Shown here in pieces: positions 11,887-22,801 of a stretch of 64,000 bases of DNA. Source of the stretch: Carya illinoinensis (Eukaryota; Streptophyta; Magnoliopsida; Fagales; Juglandaceae); NCBI RefSeq assembly GCF_018687715.1, contig NC_056761.1:18047501-18111500 (forward strand), given 5' to 3'. Numbering within the stretch: position 1 is the first letter of the stretch; the number at the start of each line of letters is the position of its first letter. Position numbers and translations under genes: made by a program. The notes beneath the pieces are model-generated. The model was given only the letters and a program-made list of their open reading frames with translations, made no database searches and was not told the origin of the DNA.

Positions 11887-13226
11887 TGTTGCCCAGATGA
11901 CTAACACAAGAGGGGGAGTGAATTAAGTTGTATTTAAAAAAATAACAATTATAAATCAAATATACAATATAAAATATAAACAAAATACGAAACAATAATA
12001 AATATAAAGAGTAAGGGTAAGAGAGAAGCAAACTCAGTATGTTAACGAGGTTCGGCCCCACTGCCTACGTCCTCGCCTCAAGCTACCTCTTGAGGATCCC
12101 CAAATTCACTATTCAACCTCGTTCAGGTGGAGATAGAAACCTATTATACCTTTGAACAACACCGCTACAAAGGATTCGTGTAGAACACCCTCTACACTTG
12201 CAATCACCTTACACGTGGTGATTTAACTATTCCCTGTGTAGAACACTTTCTACACGCACAAGGGTTATACACACCCTTTTACTGATACAAGAACTTATAG
12301 TGGGTAGGTTATCAGAAAACACTCCTTAATGAGTGAAATAAGAACAATACAGCGCAAACTATATCTCTCAAAATGAACAAGGATTAAGACTCAATGCTTA
12401 GAGAAGAGAGAATGAAAGCTTTGAATGAATATTGTATGCTCTTGGTATTGTAAATGTGAAGCTCTCAAATGATCTATTTATAGGCATATGAGACTTCATA
12501 TTCAAATTTAAAAAGATTCACATGTCAAAGACAACATCATTCACTTTTTCAAAAAATTCAAACCTAATCTTTTACTTTTGGCATGTGACAAAAGGAGCAC
12601 ACTTTCCTTTTCAAAAAAATTCAAACCTAATCTTTTACTTTTTGCATATGACAAAAGGAGCACACTTTCATTTTCAAAAAATTCAAACCTAATCTTTTAC
12701 TTTTTGTATATAACAAAAGGAGCACACTTAACTTTTCAAATTTTTCAAACAAAATCATCTACCTTTTGTATAAGTCTAAAAAAGTATCAATCACTTTTGA
12801 AAATATTCAAATAAAACATGCACATGTGAAAAATAACAATCAATCATCTTTAATATTTTCAAAATTCAACCCTTTAATCAAGGTATGCACATGTGAAATA
12901 TGACAATCAATCATCTTTCAAAATTTTCAAATTTAATTTTCAAAAAATTCATGCACGTGTGGAAAATGTATTTTAATGCTTTATGATAAAATATTAATTT
13001 TAAGCCTTAATCCTAATTTCGAATTTTTAAAAGATTTACAACATTACTCTATAATTTTAATGTGAACTTGTTCCCTTCTTGATCATGTTTGTTTCCTTGA
13101 TGTGCTTGACTCCATTGTATAGACAACTTGAGTTTGAGACTTCTTTATTTTTTGAATTCATTTGTTATCATCAAAATTCATATGTAAATATATAATTACA
13201 CAAAACTTGAAATCTTGGGTTCAACA
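11887..13226 (-). mobile_element. 5' LTR of the SIRE-type element
   Basis: On the minus strand the LTR starts TGTTGAACCCAAGATTTCAAG at 13226 and ends GGGCAACA at 11887, giving 1340 bp bounded by the short inverted repeat TGTTG/CAACA. The 3' end is followed at once by the primer site. The stretch near 12060-12140 (CCTCGCCTCAAGC and AGGTGGAGATAGAAACC, plus strand) is characteristic of SIRE-group LTRs. The right end sits on a copia RT-region sequence with no visible target duplication, because the other element end is lost. Confidence 0.9.
12540..12790. repeat. 62-63 bp tandem repeat inside the SIRE LTR
   Basis: About four imperfect copies of a unit containing ACAAAAGGAGCACACTT and TTCAAACCTAATCTTTTACT. 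Equivalent points fall at about 12587, 12650 and 12712. It is translatable over several units only because it is repetitive. Confidence 0.9.
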
Positions 13227-15060
13227 TTCTTCCTCCCCGATTTCAAATTCTTAAAACCCAAACTCCTCACCATTAGTTCCTCCCGACAGCATAAATCACC
13301 ACGAGCCACTGCCCTCTCCCCTTGTTCCACCACACTCTCCCATCATAACCCGCTCAAATACTCACTCTTCCAGACCACAGATTCCAACTGATGGCACTAT
13401 TCCCTACCCAAATCGCCACTATTATCTCTCCTCTACCACTGTTCTTGAGAATCCCTCATCCTATACCATTGCTTCCAAATATCCCAGATGGCAAGCTGCC
13501 ATGACCAAAGAATTTGAAGCCCTAGTTCGTACCAACACATGGACCCTTGTCCCACCTTCCTCTATCTCTAATATTATTGGTTGCAAGTGGGTGTTTTGAA
13601 CTAAACTGAGAGCAGATGGCTCCATTGAGAGACGAAATGCAAGGCTAGCCAAAGGGTTTTGTCAACAACATGGCATTGACTACACCGAAACATTCAGCCC
13701 TGTGGTAAAACCCTCATCCATTAGATTGGTACTTTCACTTGTTGTTTCTAAAGGATGGTCTTTGAGACAAATTGATATACAAAACGCTTTCCTTCATGGA
13801 AAGCTCACTGAAATTGTTTTCATGCAACAACCACAAGGATTTATTGATCCTCTACGCACGGATTTTGTCTGTAAATTGAATAAGGCCAATTATGGCCTTA
13901 AACAAGCTCCACGAGCTTGATTCTCATAATTAAGTACCTGGCTTCTAAATTATGGGTTTGTTGCATCCCAAGGAGACCCCTCTCTGTTTATTTTACACAA
14001 AAATAATTTCTCTATCTTTGTTCTTTTGTACGTTGATGACATGGTCATCACTTTATCCTCTAATTCTGATATTGGTTGTTTTCTTGATTCTCTGAGTAAA
14101 GCTTTTCTCGTCATTAACGTTGGCCAACTGTCCTATTTTGTTGGGTTAGAACTTGAGTATCTCAACAATGGTCTTTTTCTCACCCAAAGTAAGTACATCT
14201 CGGATTTACTCAGAAAAACCAATATGCTTGCTGCCAACCCCATATCCTCTCCAATGTTAGCCTCCACTAAACTTTCAAGTTTGATTCACCATCTTTTGAA
14301 GATGTCACTCTTTTTGTAAGTGTTGTTGGCAGCCTTCAGTACTTATCTTTAACATGGCCAAATGTTTCTTTTACTGTGAATAAAATCTATCAATTTATGC
14401 ATGAACCGAAAGCATCTCATTAGACAGCAATCAAAAGAATCCTTAGAAATCTAAAGTCCACCATTAATCATGGCTTATTTTTTGCAAACAAGTCTGGTTC
14501 TATTCTGAATGCCTATTCTGATAATGATTGGGGAGGCTATCCCAATGATAGACGATCAACCAGAGGATATTGCATATTTTTTAGCAATCACTTAATTTCT
14601 TGGAGCTCCAAGAAACAGCACACTGTGGCTCATTCCAGTATTGAAGTAGAGTACAAATCAGTGGCCAATACAGCTGCTGAACTCATTTGGTTACAAACTT
14701 TATTAAAAGAACTGGGTTTTTCCTTATTTCACCCTCCTATTTTCACTACAAGAAAAACAGGCTTTTGCAACCAATTTGATTGCTAATAGTCTTTTCGTTG
14801 CTATAAATTGGTCGCAATTGTCTGTTTTTCTTGTAGAATTTATGGTGTGACAATTTAGGTGCTACCTATCTAACAGTGAATCCTATTTATCATTCTCAGA
14901 CAAAGCGTATGGATCTTGGTTTGTTAGAGAAAGAGTGGCAACTAAAATGCTTCAAGTCAAATTCTGTAGTGGCAATGATCAACTAGTAGACCTTTTTACC
15001 AAACCTTTGGTGTCTGATCGATTTTCTTCATTAAGGACGAGTTTGACTGTGCTTGACACG
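13227..15060 (+). pseudogene. Ty1/copia (Ale-like) RT and RNase H relic
   Basis: From about 13440 the translation gives the RT N-terminus (SKYPRWQAAMTKEFEALV, GCKWVF), VVKPSSIRLVLSLVVSKGWSL, and NANYGLKQAPRA-type sequence near 13890 ending in a stop. The catalytic LLYVDDMVI box is intact (YVDD at 14029-14040). RNase H follows: AYSDNDWGGYPNDRRSTRGY, LISWSSKKQHTVAHSS, then WCDNLGATYLTVNPIYHS after an inserted MITE. Several stops and a frameshift near 14315 make it dead. Everything upstream of RT is missing: the SIRE LTR begins at 13226, so the SIRE element inserted here, or a rearrangement joined the two. Confidence 0.85.
14744..14836. mobile_element. CACTA-type MITE inserted in copia RNase H
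   Basis: The left end is CACTACAAGAAAAACAG and the right end CTGTTTTTCTTGTAG, a 15-bp inverted repeat bounding a 93-bp insertion. It separates SLFHPPIFT from WCDNLGATYL of the host RNase H frame, so the element was acquired by the copia relic. ATTT on both sides may be a target duplication, but the outermost bases of the right end have changed. Confidence 0.85.
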
Positions 15061-15071
15061 CCGATCAACTC

Positions 15072-15375
15072 AAGGGGGGCGTATCAACCTTACTCTGCAA
15101 GATAAAATCTGCACAAGTATCAAGCTGCCAAAACCTCCTGATCCATCTCAGCTAGCCTAGAAGATTCTAACTTCTTCTCTTGTATAAAATCTGTTGTAAT
15201 AAACTTCCATTTCATTTTATGTTTTTATCCTTAATATTTACATCGTAAATATGCCTATAAAAGGCAACCAAGACTCCTTGTACTATTTACTGAGAAACAA
15301 TTCAATTCAAGTATATTCAGAGAACATTGATTGCTGCATTTATCTTTAATTTTGTCACTCCACCACTAGACAGGG
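15072..15375 (+). mobile_element. Polypurine tract and probable 3' LTR of the Ale-like element
   Basis: AAGGGGGG at 15072-15079 lies just after the RNase H end (LDTPINSRG), where copia elements have their polypurine tract. The following roughly 290 bp contain CCTATAAAAGGCAACCAAG at about 15253, a good TATA region, as in short copia LTRs. The right end is not certain. Confidence 0.55.
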
Positions 15376-15657
15376 TATGAGTCTATCACGTTGTTTATAA
15401 ATTGTAATTAAATTCTGAAAAAAAAAATGATATTATAAATGGAATGAAAAATAACAAAAACCAAAAGAGACAAAAGAATTATCACAATATAATTACAAAT
15501 GCAACAAATACGTAAGCCAATCCCTTAAGGAATTATTGTTGATTTAACGAGAAATATACAGTTAATTGAATAGCAAAATAACATTTCACACAAACTGCTT
15601 ATGACGCCATGAAACACACAAATATATGCACACATGCAATAATCGAGCAGGGCTTGT
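15376..15657. other. 3' flank of germin-like gene 1
   Basis: AT-rich sequence downstream of the stop codon of the minus-strand germin-like gene. It presumably holds its 3' UTR. No other feature is visible. Confidence 0.5.
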
Positions 15658-16507
15658 CTAGAACTTGGACTGGACATTGGTGATGACATTCTTATCCACC
15701 TGGAAAGCCTTCACTAAAATGTCGCTTGCAATATCCGGTTTCGACCCAAATACAGCATTAGCAATAGTGATAACACCAGGGTTTTGACTGCTGAGAGCGG
15801 CAATGGCGATGGCATTTCCATTGCCAACATTTTTTTGGTAATGGATGAGGCCAACTGGGAAAACAAACACATCACCCTTTTGTAGCACTTTTGTGATCTG
15901 GCGGTTATCTGGACTAGAGGTGACGAACCCAACTTCCAGACTACCTTTCAAGACCAACAAGATCTCAGAGGCACGAGGATGAGTGTGAGGAGGGTTGATG
16001 CCCGATGGTGCATAGTCAATACGAGCAAGTGAAATGCCAAGAGTGTTGAGTCCTGGTATTTGAGCAGCTGTCAATGGGGTAACCTTTGAACCTACTGGAT
16101 TTGATGTATTGCCAGCCATATGAAGTCCACTGGCAGAAAAGTCATTGGCTTGAACCGTCTTAGGATCCTTGCATGCCAAACCATTGACGACCACTGCATG
16201 CATTGAAGCACAATATAGATAATCAGGAAATTACATTGAAAATGAGTAAGCTATATCGGAACTTCGTGGTAGAGAAACAAAGATTCATGAAACTTCAACT
16301 TCTCGAGATCAAAGGTGATATGCCTAGCTAGTTGAAATTTGCAAATTAATTACAATAAAAGCAGACATATTGTTAGTTTTATTTAATACCTTGACTACTT
16401 GCATCTGCGACACAGAAATCTTGGAGAGGACTACTATCAGATGCCAATGCAGCAGTGAAAACCAAAGCGAGAAGTCCAGCAGACAGGAGAAAATAGCGGG
16501 AGGCCAT
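15658..16507 (-). CDS. Germin-like protein 1 (two exons)
   Basis: Exon 1 is 16390-16507 and exon 2 is 15658-16193, joined across a GT..AG intron (phase 1), giving 217 residues, the usual family length. Residues 1 to about 23 ([20 protein letters not shown]) form a signal peptide, so the protein should be secreted to the apoplast. Germin box 1 is present as [15 protein letters not shown] with two His and one Glu ligand, and box 2 as [16 protein letters not shown] with the third His. Together they make the manganese site of the cupin barrel. The two Cys of the N-terminal disulfide (DFCVAD and LACKDP) are present. Some family members have oxalate oxidase or superoxide dismutase activity; which applies here cannot be read from sequence. 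The MHAV reading that seems to start exon 2 lies partly in the intron; the true start is in exon 1. Confidence 0.95.
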
Positions 16508-16610
16508 TGGAAAATTGTATGAGCAAGAAGATATGGAAGATGGGTTCTAGCTAGAAGGAGATGAAAGTGCTAGAGTTTTAAGCTGTGAAAGGCTTGTGTT
16601 CTTAGCTTCC

Positions 16611-16618
16611 ATATATAG
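16611..16618 (-). promoter_or_regulatory. TATA box of germin-like gene 1
   Basis: CTATATAT on the minus strand, about 105 bases upstream of the start codon at 16507. This leaves room for a 5' UTR of about 70 bases. Confidence 0.6.
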
Positions 16619-16997
16619 GTAGAGGGTGAGAGACAATAATATAAAAAATGGTATTAATTAAAAGAAGCAAATTAAGAAAGAGTCACGCAGAAAGACAAGC
16701 TCCCTGGGAGGGATGGTCGTATTAAATGCAGACTGATTGAAAACAGGGAGCTTGCTAGCTGATACGCGTAGTGTTTGATCTTGAGTTGCACGCTAGCGCT
16801 CAAAATATTAGGCCGGCTGGGTGTCAGATAGATATGCTGGACAAGGAAAGAGTTACACGTTATCTACGTATGTAATCCTTGACCAAATTCAAACGAGTCC
16901 AAGTGGAAGGACGGTCAAAAAAATAAAAAGAAAAACAGTAGAAAGACGGTGGATATATAATAATTTCATAAAATTTAATTACGAAATGATTAAACCA

Positions 16998-17105
16998 AAA
17001 TAAATTTACAAACTAACAAAATTAGATACAATAAGTCTAATTGTAAAATTATTTTAATATAAAATAAATCTAACAAATTATATAAAATTATGTCAATTTA
17101 TATAT
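16998..17105. mobile_element. Fold-back MITE, degraded copy
   Basis: An imperfect inverted repeat. Its left arm (TTTACAAACTAACAAAATTAG) matches the reverse complement of its right arm (ACAAATTATATAAAATTATG and GTCAATTTATA). It is the same family as the better preserved copy at 20069-20174, sharing arm sequence and a central TTATAAAGTAAATCTAAC-like core. Confidence 0.6.
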
Positions 17106-17369
17106 TCTAAGTTGAAAACTATACGTAACATTATTCTAAAATTTGTCAAATCGTCTTAACAAGATTCCCAAGTTGATTTTTTCAACGCAACACGTCTCAT
17201 ACCCTGCTTGAAGAGCAAGTGTAAAATAGATAGAAATCTAGGTTAAATTGTCTGCAATGGTCTAGGCAAAGATGAAAAGTTTGAGATAATGCTACAGTTA
17301 GTCTTAGAAGCTCTCCAAGTCTGGTGAGGTCCTGTACAAAGACCAGTTAATATTTTATGATTTTTCATA

Positions 17370-19590
17370 TACCCGCTCCTCTCTCTCTCTCCCTCGGTTT
17401 CTCGTTTTTTCCCCAAAATTAGACTAGGTTTCTTTCTCCTTCTTTTTCACTCGTCCCCCTTCTTCAGCCCGCAACCCTTAATTTCTCCACCGATCGCCTT
17501 CTCCAGGGGACCCGTCGTCTCCGACCTCTCAAAAGTAAGTGCCTCTTCCTCTCTCTTCCTCGCTCTTCTCTCCCTCTTCTCTGTTGAAGGTGTTCTATCC
17601 GTCGTGCTGCATCCCTCTTCTCCAATTTTGATTTTCTCTTCAACAGGCCGATTGAATCACATTTTCTTTTGCCCAGCCAAGTCAAGATAATTGCTCAGCA
17701 TCGGCTTCCTCCATGATCCTAGCCGAAGGTTCTTCTTCCTTCACGATCTACCACTACCGGTAGCATCTGTTTGGGTAAATGCCTTGTCTTTTCTTTTTCT
17801 TTTTTTAGGATGAAATGGTACACGGGATTTTGTCTAGTAAATTTTCCATAGTATTTTTTTGGGCATCTATTGATATTAAAGATGATTATTTGTTTTGGCA
17901 TATTGTTCTTGGGTATGGTTTATAATGGCAGCAATCACGTACTGCTATTGCTAGCATTTGCTAATGTGATGTTCTTTCTCTATTGCCTTGGGACATTGCT
18001 AGTGCAAGTCTGAAAGTAACAATGATATTTAGGGGAAACTTGGTTAGTGTATTGTCTTAGTTTCTCTGTAATTGTATGGTCTCTACAAACATTGCTATTG
18101 TTTGTCTATTATTTTTTCTTCATGGTGTTCTAGATAGTCTACTATTGTTTTGGCATATTGTTTGTCTATTGGGAAACTGGACATTTTTTTTTGGTAAACC
18201 TGATAACTGATTCAATATTTATTTTGGAATATTGTTTGTCTCAGTTGTAGCTAGTGTGCTAACTTAAGTGATTTTCCAAATGAATACAGTAGCTCTTTCT
18301 TTATCAGGATCTGCCCAATTCAACATTTGAAACTTTTGGTAATTTCCTTTCTTTTTTTTACTTTCAACTTCATATTTTTTAATAATATTGAAAGGTATAG
18401 AGGAATTGAAGGCTAGGAATGCATCAATATCTTACTTAAAATACATACTAGAAGAAGGGAATTAATACATTTAGTATTAACCATTAACTACAATACTAAG
18501 TTTTGGGGCGATATTATGAGCTTGAAGAACATTCATTCCAAACCATTGACAGATCTTAGGGTAAAATGTTGTCGATGATTTAGTTTTGGTTATTATCATA
18601 CTTTTGGTTCCTTTCTGATTTGCTATTTAGTTTTCCTTGTTGAACCATTTTTCATAGATAGCGAAATACATTTATTAATCATGATGAAAAGGTCATAAGG
18701 GCTGAGAATTATGTGTGATATGAAATTATCAACATGTGGAGGATAAATTGGTGCCGGCATTCTCACATGTTTTTTGCTTTCATAATCTGTATTCCCAAAT
18801 CTCCTTTCAACTTATTGTAGAATGCCCCTTACTTGTGTAGAAAAGATGGCATTATTCTTCACTGCCCACATGTAAGTTAAAGGACTTTCTTTGGTCATTT
18901 CTTTCCTTCAGTTCGCATGTGTTTGTTGATTTGTGCAAAATGTATATATAATTTCCTATGTTCTGGGGTTTATGGGATATTTGGAGTAGTGTATTACTGG
19001 GGTTCACAACAGACTGCCATAACGCCTCATGTTTTTGGAGCTAATGAGTGTTCTCTTCTTTTTTGTTTCTTTTCTTTTTCTTTTAGAGAGATTCTTGAGG
19101 TTGGAGATCTGGTGTGCATGTTGTTTGCCCTATACACAGAAAATCCATTATGACGATATGTTTCTTTTATGCATGGCTTGAGTCTGTAACTCTATATGAC
19201 TGATCATGGAGTAAAGAGATGAGTTGGCTGAAATATTTAATTTGAAACCAGATTGTGCTTAATTTGTTCGTGTAGAAAAGATCTGGATGCTATTCTCTCT
19301 TCCCTACATCTGATACCCTAATCAAGTTTAGCTCCTCTTTTACTTTTCAGTTATATTCCTTTGTATCCTAGCAGCTTTCTTGGTAGGATTCAGCAATATG
19401 ATTGAACAGATTAGAGCAGCAAAGCCAGCAGCTTTTTTGAGTATGAACTCTTTGAAGAAGACCCCAACCACCTTAGAACTATCAAAGCCACACCAACTCA
19501 GATTGGTTCATGGATTGATCCTTCCTCTCTAAAACTTTAGCATATTGGCCGGGGCCCCTTTGGTGATGTTTTCTTAGCAACTCCGCAGAT
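17370..19590 (+). pseudogene. 5' fragment of a protein kinase gene
   Basis: From ATG 19398 the sequence reads MIEQIRAAKPAAF. Two extra T bases in a T-run shift the frame, and it then continues EYELFEEDPNHLRT, WIDPSSLKL, a TAG stop, and HIGRGPFGDVFLATPQI. The last part is the glycine-rich loop of a protein kinase. Homology then stops at about 19590, and no catalytic loop or activation segment follows. From memory the N-terminus resembles plant kinases of the At4g32250 (KOC1) group. The region 17370-17720 is CT-rich like a 5' UTR, with intron-like T-rich sequence to about 19390, so the piece may be promoter, leader, intron and first coding exon of a source gene. The frameshift, stop and truncation mean it is not functional. 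Confidence 0.65.
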
Positions 19591-20068
19591 TGTGTTGGAA
19601 ATTTGTAGATTGTGTTTCTGTTGTGTGTTGCTCAATATTGTGTTAGCAATGTGATAATGTATATAATTGCAAATCTGGACTGCTTTGCTTCAGGAAGTGT
19701 ATTTGTCGTGTATTTATATTTGCTTCAAAAAGTGTATTTGTTGTGTATTTATATTTGCTTCAGGAAGCATATTTGTATATATAATTGATAAAATATATAC
19801 TTCTTTGCTTGAGAAAGTGTATTTGTAAAAACTCAAAAAAAAAATTAATATTATTAAAATATATAATATTATTTTATTATTTTATCTTTAAGATGGTTAG
19901 TCCAATGTGGACTCATCTGGCTAAAACTTGATACTATAGCCAAAAGATGAAATTCTAGCTAAATTTTAGACTTGGCAATGGCCTAGAATGGGTGCTAAAT
20001 CCCCATTACCCCTACATGACACTTAAATATAGAAAAATACTTTAGAAAAAAATAAATTATGAAAAATT

Positions 20069-20174
20069 AAACTTACAAATTGATATGATTTGATTTGGTA
20101 CGTTAGATTTTAAAGTTACTTTTATTATAAAGTAAATCTAACGAATCCTATGAAACTATGTCAGTTTGTAAGTT
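20069..20174. mobile_element. Fold-back MITE
   Basis: A near-perfect palindrome of about 106 bp. The left arm begins AACTTACAAATTGATATG and the right arm ends ATGTCAGTTTGTAAGTT. The inner arms GTTAGATTTT and AAATCTAAC flank a short AT-rich loop. It has no coding potential and is related to 16998-17105. Confidence 0.8.
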
Positions 20175-20274
20175 TACTTTTATATAATCTTCTTATGTAT
20201 GTAACAGTTCTCTTAAATATAACATAAAAATACTAGAGAAGTTAAAAATAAAAATAAGGTTCAATAAAATAATT

Positions 20275-20275
<1 letters not shown>

Positions 20276-20367
<92 letters not shown>
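20276..20367. repeat. (GA)n microsatellite
   Basis: About 45 uninterrupted GA dinucleotides. Its complementary strand gives a meaningless Leu-Ser open frame. Confidence 0.98.
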
Positions 20368-20369
<2 letters not shown>

Positions 20370-20499
20370 CCTCACCCTTGTTGTGGAGCGCTGGTGGGAA
20401 ATGGTTTACTTCTTGTAGTGTACTATAACAAAGGTAATTCTTGCAATTTATAATAACCTTCTAGTACTAGTCCCGTGTGGTGGACCAGACCGTGGTGGC

Positions 20500-21400
20500 C
20501 AGTAGGATTGGAGGTTTGTGCCTGATACTTGCTTGGTTTAATTTACATTAAACTCAACTCGTGAAAAAAATATTCAATTGTGAAAATAATAATATGGTTA
20601 ATGTGTAAATAATACATACTCGATTAATTTTGATTCGACTCGATAAAGACTCTTTAAGATTCGCTCATTTAGGTCTGACTCGACTTGTTATCTTATTTGA
20701 TTCAAGGTCGTTCATAAACAATTGGATAAATAAACACACACACATATATATATTGCTAATAAGTAACTTATATAGACGTATAACATAAGGTTATTAGAAA
20801 TAAAATATTGACTCGGATTGATATATAAAATGTCTATAATTAATCAACATATAGTTTGATTGTTTTATCTTTCATGTAAACTTTATTATTTTTGTCTCAT
20901 TTGTAACTATTTAGGCTGGAATTTTGCAAGGCAATTTATTTCTAAATTTTTATTCATTCATAAAAATTTTATAATATTATAATCCAATTATAGGGTCTAT
21001 ATACTAGTTATAAGAATTTCATTAAATCTAATCATTTATTTGTAATTTCTATTTTAAATTATTCAATTTTATTATAATATAAGTCAGAAATATTTTAAAA
21101 GAATTCAAACAAAACTTGAGAAATAAGTCAACTCGATTGGCCCATCTCAGGTAAAAACACTAACAAAAACTTAAAAAATAATTAAACTCTGCTTAAACTA
21201 GTGTTTTCACCACCTCGAGTTTCCAACTTGAATTATTTGGGTGAAGCTCAACTCGCCAATCCAAATGGCTGATTTAGCTCGATCGGCTCGATTGTAGTCC
21301 TATTGTGGCATTTCATTTTGGCACTCCATTAAGGTTTAAGTAGGAAAGTTTACATAAATTCTTTAAAGAAAAAAGGATCGTGCTAAGCGTTATAATTTAG
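20500..21400. other. AT-rich intergenic DNA
   Basis: No gene seen. Short open frames only. Confidence 0.4.
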
Positions 21401-21411
21401 ATTCCCGCTTT

Positions 21412-22241
21412 TTTATGATTACCCACAAAGCACGCGTGGGAGCTATTCTCAAAGATGAAAATGGTGATGTTTTGATGGCTGCCAGCAAAATTATAAATGA
21501 AGTAAATGACCTGGAAACAATTGAGCTTCTTCCTATGCTTCGCAGCCTTCTTTATGTAGGATCTTTCTTGAAAATGATGTTGCCTCTTCTTGTAAATCCT
21601 TACCATCATCAAACAATCACTTTCTAGAAGTAAAAGGGGCTGCTGCATGCAACTCTTTGCTGAGTATAAAATCTAAAATGTACACCCGAAGGGGAATGCA
21701 GCTGCGCATAGATCACTTGCACGTTATGCTTGGACAGTAGATAATATTGAGATGTGATGGGATATTGATGTTTCAATGTCTATTTTTCAAACTGTTTGCC
21801 TTGATAAAAATCGGATGTAATGTTCACTACAAAAAAAATAGTCTTTTGCAACGATTTTAGTATTGTTGAAACTAAAATTGCTGCAATAAGTCATCAATTC
21901 TAGTGATTTTTATGTTGCTGCAGACTTTTAACAGCAAGTTTTTAAACTAGTCTTCAACCATGTGATGTGTAGTTGTGATGACTTTTTCAGTATTTGCAGC
22001 AAAGTAAATCGCTGCAAATGATGTGTTAGTTGCATAGACTTTTAGCTTTTGCTGGTTTTGTTTATAAGTGAATGAACAAATGCGACTAATATCTGGCACA
22101 ATACAAATCGCTGAGAAATAGCAATTGCTGCGATTAATTTAGGGGTTATTTGTGGCGATTAATGGTACTGGAAAAAATCAATTTTCTTGTAGTGACGTTT
22201 AATCTTATTAATGACATGATCTTGTAAAAAAAAAAAATGAA
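21412..22241 (+). mobile_element. 5'-truncated LINE (RNase H end plus poly-A)
   Basis: ATTCCCGCTTT occurs at 21401-21411 and again at 22242-22252, an 11-bp target-site duplication around this segment. Inside, VGAILKDENGDVLMAASKI and, after a frameshift, KGNAAAHRSLARYAW followed by VCLDKNRM are the C-terminal RNase H domain of plant L1-type LINE ORF2. A poly-A run (22226-22237) marks the 3' end. Only the last few hundred bases of the source LINE were copied. A MITE at 21825-22194 was inserted later. Confidence 0.85.
21825..22194. mobile_element. CACTA-type MITE (370 bp)
   Basis: The left end is CACTACAAAAAAAATAG and the right end ATTTTCTTGTAGTG, matching the same terminal family as 14744-14836. 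The interior holds repeated GCTGCAA and GCAACGATTTTAG motifs. It lies between the end of the LINE coding sequence and its poly-A tail. A clean 3-bp target duplication was not seen. Confidence 0.85.
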
Positions 22242-22252
22242 ATTCCCGCTTT

Positions 22253-22570
22253 GTATTAGGCTCGTGCTAAGCATTATTTAGAAGGAATCTCTCCACTCAC
22301 CAACAAATAATTACTAGATACTTACGGAATAATAAGGATAAAATATATACAAATCTCAAATATATAAATTTGACGAACAGTTTTTGTTAAAAAAGGGATT
22401 ATACTGTGAAAAAGCAACGTAATTCCAAATAAAGGTCACTGCATGATTAACCTCTTGATCTCCTGCATGTCCTGATCGTGTCATACTGTCCCGCAGAACA
22501 TCAACGAATCATATTGAAAGGCTACGAACTACGTACTTGGGATCAATGGAGCTATATAACTGGTTTTTCT
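22253..22570. other. Intergenic DNA left of the Tat element
   Basis: No gene seen. An outer copy of TCGTGCTAAGC (about 22261) repeats the sequence found left of the truncated LINE at about 21378. Confidence 0.4.
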
Positions 22571-22572
22571 TG

Positions 22573-22801
22573 TCGTAATAATTAACTATAATTAATGGAT
22601 TGAAGGTAATTACCGATCACACGTTACATATATATACATATACATATATATATATATATATATTTATGTATGTATGTATTATATAGACACGCGAAAGATA
22701 AAGTTTTTACTGTTACAACTTTTAAATAATGATCGCGACCTATAAAACACTATTTTTTTTTTTTTTTAAAAAAACTTTATCTTTTGCGTTTGAGTTGTTT
22801 G
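22573..22801. repeat. Hairpin-bearing spacer, copy 1
   Basis: Contains an AT microsatellite (22628-22680) and an inverted repeat: left arm CGCGAAAGATAAAGTTTTT (about 22690-22708) and right arm AAAACTTTATCTTTTGCG (22771-22788), separated by about 62 bases including a T-run. The same module recurs at 31573-31767 and, diverged, at 32235-32360. Confidence 0.75.

Larger units (their letters stand above)
7430..13226 (-). mobile_element. Ty1/copia SIRE/Maximus-type retrotransposon, 3'-truncated
   Basis: In minus-strand order: a 5' LTR (13226 down to 11887), primer-binding site, gag, protease, integrase, reverse transcriptase and the first part of RNase H. The element stops abruptly in RNase H near 7430, after the SWFSKK..NSVAL region. 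There is no 3' LTR, so a deletion or recombination removed the end. Domain order (integrase before RT) is copia, and the sequence matches the SIRE/Maximus branch. All reading frames carry stops or shifts. The base next to the LTR at 13227 falls inside another copia element. Confidence 0.9.

Noticed and set aside
12578..12814. Plus-strand open frame with repeated peptide units
   Set aside because: Product of the 62-63 bp tandem repeat in the SIRE LTR; periodicity near a multiple of three keeps it open.
17464..17901. Minus-strand Arg-rich open frames
   Set aside because: Complement of CT-rich leader-like sequence of the kinase fragment; low complexity, no motif.
20193..20375. Minus-strand open frame rich in Leu-Ser
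   Set aside because: It is only the translation of the (GA)n microsatellite.
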